Source: Parcubacteria bacterium C7867-002 (GTDB lineage Bacteria > Patescibacteriota > Minisyncoccia > Phycocordibacterales > PALSA-1337). Taken from it: a DNA stretch of 32,434 nucleotides. Numbering within the stretch: the first letter of the stretch is position 1; each line of letters starts with the position of its first letter. The stretch covers positions 1 to 32,434 of the forward strand of contig LFCL01000022.1 in assembly GCA_001189105.1 (NCBI GenBank). The letters are read 5' to 3'. Both the position numbers and the translations under genes were made by a program. The notes beneath the pieces are model-generated. The model was not told the origin of the DNA, made no database searches, and saw only the letters and a program-made list of their open reading frames with translations. This document shows positions 1 through 7,265 of the stretch, in pieces.

Positions 1-304
1 CACCACCCATCACCCGCATCTGCACATAGTTGGAAATAAAGGCTGCGACAAAAATACCAAAGAGTACTACTCCGGCAATCAGCACACCCTGATAATCCTG
101 AGGGATGATATACGTATCGATCGTATATCCAATACCCAATGGGCCAACCAGGTTAAAGAAGGCATTAGCGATGACTGCTCCAAAGGCAATAATGATGCCT
201 TTTTTCTCATTGACGAGAAGAGGTTTCATCTTTGCAAACGCACTCTTGAAAGAGCGTTGTGGTGCGTCGTCGATATGATCTTTGAGTGAGTAATTAGTTT
301 TCAT
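1..304 (-). CDS. ABC transporter half-exporter, N-terminal part (cut by window edge)
   Basis: Reading the minus strand from an ATG at 304 gives an open frame that runs off the window. It begins MKTNYSLKDHIDD and contains one clear membrane helix (IIIAFGAVIANAFFNLVGPL) and the start of a second, as in the first helices of type IV ABC exporters. Its start codon overlaps the last 11 bases of the upstream ABC gene in another frame, so the two are probably translationally coupled. Adjacent pairs of half-transporters usually form heterodimers. The ATPase domain lies outside the window, so whether it carries the intact catalytic site is unknown. Substrate cannot be told. Confidence 0.8.
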   Translation of the reverse strand, partial: MKTNYSLKDHIDDAPQRSFKSAFAKMKPLLVNEKKGIIIAFGAVIANAFFNLVGPLGIGYTIDTYIIPQDYQGVLIAGVVLFGIFVAAFISNYVQMRVMGG

Positions 305-2018
305 AGGTGTTGGTACTTTTTTGCGATTCGATAATCTGCACGTACTCGGGAGATGTTTCGGTCAGCTCCGTATGTGTACCTTGAGCAATAACTTCCCCTT
401 CCATCAACAGAATGATCTTATCAAAATGTTCCACGGAACGAATTTTCTGAGTGACTGACACGATGGTGATATGAGGATAGTGCTTTTCGATATTTGCTAA
501 AATCTTTTTCTCAGTTGATTCATCGACACGTGCAGTAAAGTCATCCAGCAATATAACCTGCGGATTGAGTGCCAATGCACGAGCCAACATGATACGTTGC
601 TTTTGTCCTCCCGAAAGAGATGTGCCGCGTTCCGAGACGATACTATCGAGACCTTTCGGAAGTGTATGGATAAAATCATGAAGCTCTGCTACTTCGATCG
701 CCTTCTGCATCTGCTCTTCGGCTACCGCAGAACTAAATGCAATATTTTCCTTGAGACTCATGTTGAATAGGACACTATCCTGGAACACCAATGCAACATG
801 CGAATAGAGGGTCTGTTTTGAATACTCTTTGAGCGGATGACCATCGTAACGCACTTCCCCAGAATTCAATGCGGTCAGACCCATGAGCACTTGGAGAAGC
901 TGTGTCTTGCCTGCAGCTGTTGGTCCGATGATTGCCGTCTTGGTATGGGCTTTGATAGAAAACGAAACATCATTCAAGACTTTCTTTTCTCCATAGATAA
1001 GTGTGGCATTACGCACGTCGATATCGCCTTTGATTGCAGTGGCAATAGTGCCTGAATCAGCTTCTTCGGGCAGATCAATAATGGCACGAATGCGGTTGTA
1101 TGAAGTCTGTGCACGGGAAATAATATTGGACACGAAGCCGAGCATAATGAAAGGAAAGATGAGGATAAAGACGTAACTATTGAAAGCGGTAAAATCTCCC
1201 AATGACATGGTGCCGTCAATCACAAATTTTCCTCCAATAAGGAGAATGATCAATGCTGCTACGTTTGAAATAGCACCGATGGCAGGAATAACCAATGAAA
1301 AGAGTTTAAGAATCTCTATGCCTGTGTCGCGAGCTGCAGTATTCTTTGTACTGAATTTTACATGTTCCAATTTTCCTGAATTGAAAACGCGGACAATTGC
1401 GGAGCCAATGATACTTTCACTGATAATGGTGTTGAATGAGTCGATCAATTCTTGAGTCTTCTTGAACAAAGGTCCGAGCTTTTTGAAGACAATAAAGAAC
1501 ATCACTCCGACCATCGGGACAACGGTAAGAACAGCCAAGGCGAGTTTCCAGTCGATTCTGAGGAGTAATGTAGCTGCTCCGATAATAACAACTACCGAGG
1601 AGATAACAGTCGCAACTCCCATGGAGAAAAATACTTTGATAGCATCTATGTCTGATGTCAGGTTGGTCAACAATTTTGCCGGAGTCTCCTGTTCGAGACG
1701 AGCAAACGTCATGCGAGAGATCTTGTCTGCAAGTTCTTCGCGGATATCATGGGCTGCTTTTTCTGAAAGATAACTTTGGAAGATGCCTTGAAAATACGTA
1801 AAGAGGAAGATGATGACAGAGAGAACAAGAAACTGGATATAGAAAGTTGTACTGATACTTTCTCCCTTTGAAAAAGTATCGATACCGACGGAAATGAACT
1901 TTGGCACGGCCAATCCCAACCCGTTCCCTACTATGGTTGCAATAGCCAACAACAGCGCTGATACGGAATAGCGCTTGAGCATTTTAAATAAACTTGATTG
2001 AGGTTTTGCCGGGGGCAT
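294..2018 (-). CDS. ABC exporter half-transporter (MdlB/MsbA-like) with degenerate ATPase site
   Basis: Full-length half-transporter of 574 residues: a six-helix transmembrane domain in about residues 1-310, then a nucleotide-binding domain. Visible motifs are Walker A (GPTAAGKTQ), the Q-loop (VFQDSVLF), the signature LSGGQKQR, and Walker B (VILLDDFTA). The catalytic Glu after Walker B is Asp, and the switch His is replaced by Gln (SVTQKIRS). Both changes are known from the non-catalytic subunit of heterodimeric exporters such as TM287/288 and BmrCD. The downstream overlapping ABC gene is the likely partner. A membrane exporter of lipids, peptides or drugs is likely, but the substrate cannot be told. 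An alternative start is the Met at 1982. Confidence 0.9.
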   Translation of the reverse strand: MPPAKPQSSLFKMLKRYSVSALLLAIATIVGNGLGLAVPKFISVGIDTFSKGESISTTFYIQFLVLSVIIFLFTYFQGIFQSYLSEKAAHDIREELADKISRMTFARLEQETPAKLLTNLTSDIDAIKVFFSMGVATVISSVVVIIGAATLLLRIDWKLALAVLTVVPMVGVMFFIVFKKLGPLFKKTQELIDSFNTIISESIIGSAIVRVFNSGKLEHVKFSTKNTAARDTGIEILKLFSLVIPAIGAISNVAALIILLIGGKFVIDGTMSLGDFTAFNSYVFILIFPFIMLGFVSNIISRAQTSYNRIRAIIDLPEEADSGTIATAIKGDIDVRNATLIYGEKKVLNDVSFSIKAHTKTAIIGPTAAGKTQLLQVLMGLTALNSGEVRYDGHPLKEYSKQTLYSHVALVFQDSVLFNMSLKENIAFSSAVAEEQMQKAIEVAELHDFIHTLPKGLDSIVSERGTSLSGGQKQRIMLARALALNPQVILLDDFTARVDESTEKKILANIEKHYPHITIVSVTQKIRSVEHFDKIILLMEGEVIAQGTHTELTETSPEYVQIIESQKSTNTYEN

Positions 2019-2098
2019 ATACGTTGAAAAACGGAATCTTTCGAGCTATGTAGAGTAACATGAAAAGAGGGGGTTGGAAAGTGACCTCTCAGTTACAG

Positions 2099-2185
2099 CG
2101 GAGACGGTGAGATTTGAACTCACGATGAGGTTTCCCCCATGCCACATTTCGAGTGTGGTGCCTTCAACCACTCAGCCACGTCTCC
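2099..2185 (-). tRNA. tRNA-Ser (anticodon CGA)
   Basis: The minus strand folds into a class II tRNA of 87 nt. The acceptor stem is GGAGACG/CGTCTCC and the T-arm contains GTTCAAATC. There is a long variable arm, and the anticodon stem CCACA/TGTGG encloses loop CTCGAAA, giving anticodon CGA, which reads UCG. No CCA is encoded after the discriminator G, unlike the other three tRNAs in this window, so CCA must be added by the nucleotidyltransferase. Confidence 0.95.
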
Positions 2186-2292
2186 AAATATCTAATCCCC
2201 TTCACCATATCACCTTTTATTTGAAACCTCAAAAACCATTTCCCATACCACCAATGTTATGTTATATTTGTTTTTACCAAAACGGTCGTTTT

Positions 2293-2367
2293 GGCCCTAT
2301 CGTCTAACGGTTAGGACAACGGGTTTTCAATCCGTTAATCGGAGTTCGATTCTCCGTAGGGCTACCA
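2293..2367 (+). tRNA. tRNA-Glu (anticodon TTC)
   Basis: This is a 75-nt cloverleaf with 3' CCA encoded. The acceptor is GGCCCTA/TAGGGCT with a G-U first pair. The anticodon loop TTTTCAA gives anticodon TTC, and the T-loop is GTTCGATTC. The gene at 2402 begins 34 nt downstream, so the two may share a transcript. Confidence 0.95.
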
Positions 2368-2401
2368 TTTGAGAGATAGTTCGAGTACTCGAGAAACACG
2401 T

Positions 2402-2986
2402 ATGAATAAACCAAACAAATATGTAATTAACTTAATTGAAATATTTTTAATTGTGATAACCCCCTTTGTTGTTATTGGTTTTAATTTTTTAGAAGAATTT
2501 GGTGTCTTAAAACATTTAACAGGTTTGACCTCTGCAGAGAGAACCTCAAATTATAGCCTTGCTACTCAATGGAATACTGCAGAGAAGACGATGATATACC
2601 CGGACAATACTGATTATAATTCAACGTGGGAATTAATAGAAAAAAATTATAATGGTAAATTGCCAACCGGTAAACCAACTTTTATATCACGCTTTGCTGT
2701 GAATAATGCACCATATGCATATTTACCTGATAATGATGGAGGAACAGAACGGAGAAAAAAAATACTTACACCTGGAGGCGTTCCTATAGCCATAGGATTC
2801 TGTCAGAGTGATAAAATCTCTGAATGTGATGTAAAAATTATTGGAACCTTAGATGATTTACGTTCATGGGTAACACAAGAAGAAAAATCTTATAAATTTA
2901 GATTTGACCTTTTAATATCACTCATATCTATATTATTAGGTTTATATTTACACAAAACTAAATATGCTCGAGAAGGGTCAAACTGA
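2402..2986 (+). CDS. Hypothetical membrane protein, AT-rich
   Basis: 194 residues from the ATG at 2402; a TTG at 2369 in the same frame is less likely because it nearly abuts the tRNA. The N-terminal segment LIEIFLIVITPFVVIGF is a clear membrane helix. A soluble region of about 130 residues follows with no motif I recognise. A second helix (FRFDLLISLISILLGLYL) lies near the C-terminus, so the middle probably sits on one face of the membrane. Base composition is visibly AT-richer than neighbouring genes, with many TTA, ATA and AAT codons. Together with the position just after a tRNA, this suggests an acquired gene. Function unknown. Confidence 0.65.
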   Translation: MNKPNKYVINLIEIFLIVITPFVVIGFNFLEEFGVLKHLTGLTSAERTSNYSLATQWNTAEKTMIYPDNTDYNSTWELIEKNYNGKLPTGKPTFISRFAVNNAPYAYLPDNDGGTERRKKILTPGGVPIAIGFCQSDKISECDVKIIGTLDDLRSWVTQEEKSYKFRFDLLISLISILLGLYLHKTKYAREGSN

Positions 2987-3138
2987 TTCTTAAATTTTAA
3001 CCAAAATAACCTTGCAGGTCTTAACCGACCACGGTTCGAGCTCGATTCGGCTCACAGATTGAGTAAGCGTAGCGAATAAGAGCTGGTAACCTATGCAAAG
3101 CGCCTGCAATGTAATACAAACACCTTTTAGATAACCAT
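2987..3138. other. Intergenic stretch with nested complementary arms
   Basis: No gene is visible. The stretch has complementary segments: TTGCAGG near 3013 with CCTGCAA near 3107, and GGTT..AGCTC near 3035 with GAGCT..AACC near 3085. This could form a folded element of about 100 nt. No tRNA cloverleaf, promoter or terminator is convincing, so it is recorded only as possibly structured. Confidence 0.3.
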
Positions 3139-3496
3139 ATGAAACCACAAACTGTCACTGATTATATCAATCATGCAGATCCAGCCGTTAAAAAGAAATT
3201 ACAAGCGATGCGGACATGTCTCAAAAAAGTAACTCTGAAAGGAATTGAGACTTTGAAATGAGTATACCTGCGTTTTCATATAATCGTATTATTTTTACCT
3301 ATGCTGGATTCAAAAAAACACATCGGTTTCTATCCTACCCCATCAGCTATTAAAGCTTTGAGAAAAAACTTACGGGATGACAGCAAAAGAATCAATTCAA
3401 TTCCCTCTCGATAAACCACTTTCAATCTCTCTCATCCAAAAAATTGCAAAATTTCATATCAGTGAAGCCTCAAAGAAAGATATGAGATGGATGTAA
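3139..3496 (+). pseudogene. Decayed YdhG/DUF1801-family gene
   Basis: Three reading frames together reproduce a DUF1801 (YdhG, frataxin-like iron-chaperone fold) protein. The first frame gives MKPQTVTDYINHADPAVKKK and stops at TGA 3259-3261. A second gives SIPAFSYNRIIFTYAGFKK, matching the usual SYGMPAF..VYFAGFK region. A third gives KHIGFYPTPSAIKAL, the family hallmark. After another frame change comes SIQFPLDKPLSISLIQKIAKF, ending at TAA 3494-3496. At least three frame disruptions in about 360 bp indicate real decay rather than one sequencing error. The intact protein is normally about 115-140 residues. Confidence 0.8.
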
Positions 3497-3561
3497 TACT
3501 ATGTTCAAAAAATAGATTTTTCAGCCCCTTTTTGCTAGAGTATCTAAATAAAGTGATATAC

Positions 3562-3637
3562 GCGCGGTTAGCTCAGTTGGTAGAGCATCCCCTTGACGTG
3601 GGGAGGGTCACAGGTTCGAATCCTGTATCGCGCACCA
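3562..3637 (+). tRNA. tRNA-Val (anticodon GAC)
   Basis: This is a 76-nt cloverleaf with CCA encoded. The acceptor is GCGCGGT/ATCGCGC, the D-arm is AGCTCAGTTGGTAGAGC, and the T-arm is ACAGGTTCGAATCCTGT. The anticodon stem TCCCC/GGGGA encloses loop TTGACGT, giving GAC. It lies 44 nt upstream of tsaD in the same direction; a stable hairpin follows the CCA end. Confidence 0.96.
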
Positions 3638-3674
3638 CTTCGCTCCTCGACAAGCTCGGAGCTTCGCGGTGCAC
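3634..3674 (+). other. Hairpin between tRNA-Val and tsaD
   Basis: GCTCC and GGAGC at 3644-3664 enclose an 11-nt loop, and the outer CACC/GGTG can also pair. There is no U-run after it, so it is not a standard terminator. It could mark tRNA processing or shape the tsaD leader. Confidence 0.4.
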
Positions 3675-3681
3675 ACACTAT

Positions 3682-4881
3682 ATGATCATTCTTGGAATAG
3701 AAACGAGTTGTGACGATACGGCACTAGCCCTGATTGAAACTCGCGGCAGTGGCGAATCTTTTGAATGCCGCGTCATAAACTCCCTCGTCCATTCTCAAGC
3801 CGATCTCCATACTACCTACGGAGGCGTGTACCCGGCGCTTGCCAAACGTGAGCACGGCAAAAATATCATTCCTCTCTTGAAAAAGCTCCTTGAGGAATCA
3901 AGGCTTCCCCTCAGAGGTCAGACCTCAGAGGGGAAGCCTCTGCACGAAGAGATCGTCGAAACATTCCGCGCAGATGTTACTTCCCAAAATGCCGAACTCT
4001 TTGAAGCTCTGGTTCAAGCTCAATTTCTGAAAAACATCCCGAGCATAGATCGTATCGCTGTCACCGAAGGACCCGGACTTGAACCTGCACTCTGGGTTGG
4101 TATTAGTTTTACCCGCATCCTTTCAGCACTGTGGAATATTCCTGTTGCACCTATTAACCATATGGAAGGACATATCGTAGGCTCCCTTCTCAATTCCGAA
4201 ACACCTCACGGCACTTGGCAAAAACTGCAAGAAAGCAGATTCCCTGCACTCGCTCTTCTGATCAGTGGCGGACACACCGAACTGATTCATATTCAAGGAA
4301 TTGGAAACTACTCTATTATCGGCCAAACCAAAGACGATGCGGTCGGTGAGGCATTTGATAAGACGGCGCGATTGCTTGGATTACCGTATCCCGGCGGTCC
4401 ACATATTTCACGTTTGGCTCAAGAGGCTCGTGAAGAAAATATTCCTTCTCCGACACCTTTGCCTCGGCCGATGATTGGGAGCAACGATCTCAATTTCTCT
4501 TTCTCTGGCCTCAAGACCGCCGTCCTCTATGCCGTACGCAAAGCAGAAGAGACAGGTCCTCTCACCGAACAATTCAAGAAAGGCTTGGCTCGTGAATTCG
4601 AAGAAGCTGTACGCGAAACCCTTATTTCCAAAATCAAAGCTGCGCTCGATACTATCGAGGTTCACACCCTCATCGTTGGAGGTGGCGTTAGTGCAAATAC
4701 ATATCTCACCACCCATATTTCAAAACTCGCCGAAGAATATAGTATTCCTGTTCTCCTTCCTTCTCGTCACGTTTCGGGAGACAATGCTCTGATGATTGCT
4801 TTGGCAGGCGCTTTTCAGACAACAACCAAAACGCCCGGAGAAATCCGGGCGCATGGTACCAAAAAATTGGGTTTTAACTAA
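3682..4881 (+). CDS. tsaD: tRNA N6-threonylcarbamoyladenosine (t6A37) synthase subunit TsaD
   Basis: This is the catalytic ASKHA-fold subunit that transfers the threonylcarbamoyl group to A37 of ANN-decoding tRNAs. From the ATG at 3682 the protein is 399 residues and begins MIILGIETSCDDTALAL. Visible motifs are GGVYPALAKREH, the metal-binding HMEGH (His160, His164), LLISGGHTEL, the glycine-rich LPYPGGP, and LIVGGGVSANTYL. A longer frame opening at 3487 would run through tRNA-Val and is rejected. The family is usually about 340 residues; an extra segment of about 50 residues lies at 70-125, before the conserved TEGPGL, and part of it is coded by a palindrome. Such insertions appear familiar from Parcubacteria. 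The 3' end is convergent with the next gene, 3 nt away. Confidence 0.95.
   Translation: MIILGIETSCDDTALALIETRGSGESFECRVINSLVHSQADLHTTYGGVYPALAKREHGKNIIPLLKKLLEESRLPLRGQTSEGKPLHEEIVETFRADVTSQNAELFEALVQAQFLKNIPSIDRIAVTEGPGLEPALWVGISFTRILSALWNIPVAPINHMEGHIVGSLLNSETPHGTWQKLQESRFPALALLISGGHTELIHIQGIGNYSIIGQTKDDAVGEAFDKTARLLGLPYPGGPHISRLAQEAREENIPSPTPLPRPMIGSNDLNFSFSGLKTAVLYAVRKAEETGPLTEQFKKGLAREFEEAVRETLISKIKAALDTIEVHTLIVGGGVSANTYLTTHISKLAEEYSIPVLLPSRHVSGDNALMIALAGAFQTTTKTPGEIRAHGTKKLGFN
3901..3939 (+). repeat. In-frame inverted repeat inside tsaD
   Basis: Two 19-nt arms (3901-3919 and 3921-3939) pair with one mismatch around a single base. The element codes for the segment RLPLRGQTSEGKP within the TsaD insertion. 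No stop or frame change results. Confidence 0.85.
4826..4851 (-). terminator. Probable terminator for the secreted-protein gene, inside the tsaD 3' end
   Basis: CGCCCGG/CCGGGCG (4832-4838 and 4845-4851) form a 7-bp stem with a 6-nt loop. On the minus strand it is followed by TTTTGGTTGTT. It lies about 35 nt past the stop of the minus-strand gene ending at 4885, and within the coding end of the convergent tsaD. Confidence 0.65.
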
Positions 4882-4884
4882 CGC

Positions 4885-5814
4885 TTAACGAAAGAGACCT
4901 TTGAGGAAATTCCCGAAACGCTTGAGGATAGATGCATCAGCAGCTGCCGCAACGTTTGTTTCATCAGTGGAAGTACCGAGACCAATAACATTTCCTTCTG
5001 AATCTGTCATAGGGACAACAACATCAGATGATGTTGCAGTTGCTGTAGAAGCAACCTTTGCCTTGTATGCAGCGATGATAGCGAGATCCGAAGGACTCAA
5101 TGTCATAGCTTGCTGACATGCAATTTCATTGATCTTTTTGATAGTGGTGATATATGCGATACCTGAAGGCTGAGAAGCATTCCATGGTGCAAGTACTGAA
5201 GCTGTGTACTTGACTTGGAAAGCAGAAACAGCAGCTTCTGTCTTTGCATCGAATGTACCCGTAACATCAACATCGAGCTTCTCGATATTCTTCAAAAAGA
5301 GTTGAAGATGAGAAACATTGAGTGAATCGTTTGATCCATTGAGCTTCAAGATTGAAGCGGCGATAAGAGGACATGAAGCGGTTGTAGTTCCCAACTGAGT
5401 CGAAAGACTCAAAGATGAACTTGATGAAGAAGATCTTCGTGAAGAACGACCTCCAGAAGAACTACCAGATGTAGAAGGAGTTTCTACAGCAGGAATACCT
5501 GCAGCATCATCATCGCCGTTAGTAACTCCACCAACAATAGTATTTGAATCAACTGCTGGAGTAATAGGAGAACCTTCGTCGTTGCCGTTTGATACTTCAC
5601 CGACTGCGGTGTTGGAATCAACTGCAGGCGCAATAGCTGCACCTTCGTCGTTACCGTTACTTACTTCACCAACAGCAGTACTTGAATCAGCTGCTGGGGT
5701 AACCGCAGCCCCTTCGTCACCACCGTTTGAAACCTGTGCTGAAACCGGGGTTGCAATCACAAGGAAAGCAGCCGCAATCACAACAAATACTGACAAAATA
5801 AAGCGAATTTTCAT
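4885..5814 (-). CDS. Secreted/surface protein with tandem repeats and peptidoglycan-binding-like domain
   Basis: 309 residues from the ATG at 5814, chosen because it places a classical signal peptide (KIRFILSVFVVIAAAFLVI, cleavage after VSAQ at about residue 27) at the N-terminus; an upstream in-frame start would bury it. Three perfect-length 23-residue repeats (VSNGNDEGAA.. type, residues 28-96) and a degenerate fourth follow. Then come a Ser/Arg/Gly-rich linker (SSGGRSSRRSSSSSSS) and, from about residue 147, a region with VTGTFDAKTEAAVSAFQ and IKKINEIAC. That region resembles the PG_binding_1-like domain found in many Parcubacteria surface proteins. The C-terminus ends in a short basic tail. 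A cell-envelope structural role is likely; no catalytic residues are seen. Confidence 0.8.
   Translation of the reverse strand: MKIRFILSVFVVIAAAFLVIATPVSAQVSNGGDEGAAVTPAADSSTAVGEVSNGNDEGAAIAPAVDSNTAVGEVSNGNDEGSPITPAVDSNTIVGGVTNGDDDAAGIPAVETPSTSGSSSGGRSSRRSSSSSSSLSLSTQLGTTTASCPLIAASILKLNGSNDSLNVSHLQLFLKNIEKLDVDVTGTFDAKTEAAVSAFQVKYTASVLAPWNASQPSGIAYITTIKKINEIACQQAMTLSPSDLAIIAAYKAKVASTATATSSDVVVPMTDSEGNVIGLGTSTDETNVAAAADASILKRFGNFLKGLFR
5527..5733 (-). repeat. 69-bp tandem repeats (3 copies plus a degenerate fourth)
   Basis: The sequence CCTTCGTC recurs at 5573, 5642 and 5711, a spacing of exactly 69 bp (23 codons). Copies differ at scattered positions. A weaker fourth copy continues to about 5480. 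The repeats lie fully in frame and code for acidic, Asn/Gly-rich units. Confidence 0.9.
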
Positions 5815-5905
5815 GATAAATAGTGAATAATTGGTAATAATCTCTTTCGGTATGTATTCCATACAACGAGCTACAACCTACCATATATAAAATCGTATGT
5901 CAATG

Positions 5906-5935
5906 AAAAAGAGCCCCTCAGTGAAGAAGGGCTCT
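5906..5935 (-). terminator. Rho-independent terminator of the 5953-7071 gene
   Basis: On the minus strand AGAGCCC and GGGCTCT flank a loop, and the stem is followed by TTTTTCATTG. It lies 18 nt after the stop codon at 5953. Confidence 0.8.
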
Positions 5936-5952
5936 GCGAATGTACAAGGATG

Positions 5953-7071
5953 TTACTCAGGTGATACACCGACGATGGGAGACACTACTTTGGCTCGATA
6001 GAACCTACTTTGCCCTGGAACCCGGTCAACGTACACGGTTTGTGCGTTAAACAGGTCCGCATCGACTTCGGTCCATGGGCCATTCGGCTCAGGTGAATGT
6101 TCAATGTGATACCTCTCATCATCCTGACCTCCAATAATCGTCAACACATCGTACGATTCAAGACCTACCGGTCCCGGTGTGATGCGCAAACGAAGCTGGA
6201 TCTCCGTAACCGTCTTGGAGTGAACTTCTGTTCCATTCTTGATGAGCCGTGCGGTGAATGTTGGCGTACCATTGGCAAACTGTGCCTTGACTCCATCCAT
6301 CGCTGCGAGATTGCCCGCAGTAATGACGGCCGTGGCTCCGAAGCGAAACCATTCATTGTATTGAACCGCTGAAGGGCGTTCGTTATTCGAAAACACAGTA
6401 TCATCCCCCATCTGAGTCCAAAGACCTGATACTGGATTCCGTGTTGATTCCAATATACCATTGGCCCCAAAGTTCAAACCGACGAAGTTCGCACTAAATG
6501 GAAGTTCGTTGCCTGCGCTATCCTTCCCGACGAAAAAACGGGTAGTGGCAATATTGGTCAAACTAGTCGTGATTTCACATTCATAGGCACTGACAGGGTA
6601 TTGCCCCATGGCGTGAATAACGAGTCTGTTCCCTTTCTCTGCCGATTGGGCAGGGGTCAGGAAACTTGTTTTTCCGCGCCACATGACGTTTGGACTGGCC
6701 GAAGCCAGACTAACGATGTTGTGCCACTCCCACATATCAGGAGCAACGACATACCACGCCGTTGGATCGGCCGGATCCGTATTCACCGGTAATCCAACGA
6801 GACCATTCATGGCAGTCAAACGACTTGCCACGAGATTTGGCGAACCACTCGAACACAACGAGGCAATCTCAACCTTTTCCGGTTTTGCAGCCAATACAGG
6901 CAACGAATTCTGTTGAGCGGCTGCTCGAATCAGGCCAGATTCCACTGTGAGTGGAGCGGCGAATTCGAGAGGATCGTCGTTATCCACGACAATCCTGACG
7001 TCGGCGGCACTAGCGAACAAAGAGGTGAAACTGAGAAGAAGAATTGACAAGGACCAGGTTTTCGTTTTCAT
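5953..7071 (-). CDS. Secreted protein of unknown function
   Basis: 372 residues with an N-terminal signal peptide (SLSILLLSFTSLFASA, cleavage near residue 22). The mature part is beta-rich in appearance, with no membrane helix and no catalytic motif I recognise. The last 70 residues contain YHIEHSPEPNGPWTEVD and GQSRFYRAKVV. This looks like the C-terminal beta-sandwich module (RFYR ending) common in secreted proteins of Verrucomicrobiota and Planctomycetota, which is an impression rather than a search result. The gene has its own promoter and terminator, so it is a single-gene unit. Codon use looks GC-richer than the neighbouring AT-rich gene at 2402, so separate origins are possible. Confidence 0.7.
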   Translation of the reverse strand: MKTKTWSLSILLLSFTSLFASAADVRIVVDNDDPLEFAAPLTVESGLIRAAAQQNSLPVLAAKPEKVEIASLCSSGSPNLVASRLTAMNGLVGLPVNTDPADPTAWYVVAPDMWEWHNIVSLASASPNVMWRGKTSFLTPAQSAEKGNRLVIHAMGQYPVSAYECEITTSLTNIATTRFFVGKDSAGNELPFSANFVGLNFGANGILESTRNPVSGLWTQMGDDTVFSNNERPSAVQYNEWFRFGATAVITAGNLAAMDGVKAQFANGTPTFTARLIKNGTEVHSKTVTEIQLRLRITPGPVGLESYDVLTIIGGQDDERYHIEHSPEPNGPWTEVDADLFNAQTVYVDRVPGQSRFYRAKVVSPIVGVSPE

Positions 7072-7158
7072 ACGTTACATTCCATTTCGAACCGTTTGAG
7101 TGTTTTGTTGCTTGTTAGATCAGAATGCCTACAAGGCATACCAACAAGATCTTCATGC

Positions 7159-7187
7159 TTTCTAGCTTAAAATGCCTATTTTGTCAA
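7159..7187 (-). promoter_or_regulatory. Promoter of the secreted-protein gene 5953-7071
   Basis: On the minus strand a perfect -35 TTGACA (7187-7182) is followed after 17 nt by TAGAAA (7164-7159), a 4/6 match to the -10 consensus. The leader would be about 80 nt and includes an ATGCCT/AGGCAT hairpin near 7125-7140. Confidence 0.55.
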
Positions 7188-7245
7188 GGTTCACGCACTT
7201 GATTATCGCTCGGTATTTACTCACAGGCTCACACGTAAGAGGCCG

Positions 7246-7254
7246 TGGTATACT
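7246..7254 (+). promoter_or_regulatory. Extended -10 promoter of the PrsW-family gene
   Basis: TGG-TATACT. The expected transcription start (about 7261) lies only about 5 nt before the ATG at 7266, so the mRNA would be nearly leaderless. No good -35 is seen. Confidence 0.6.
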
Positions 7255-7265
7255 AGGCTAAACGT

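Noticed and set aside
2987-3138. A degenerate tRNA or attachment site
   Set aside because: GGTTCGAG resembles a T-loop, but no acceptor or anticodon stem can be built, and no repeat of a flanking tRNA end is seen.
3487-3681. An upstream start that would make TsaD 464 residues
   Set aside because: The extra 65 codons run through tRNA-Val, and the standard TsaD N-terminus (IILGIETSCDDT) begins at 3682.
5480-5733. Repeats as a possible CRISPR array
   Set aside because: The 69-bp units are contiguous, in frame and coding, with no separate unique spacers.
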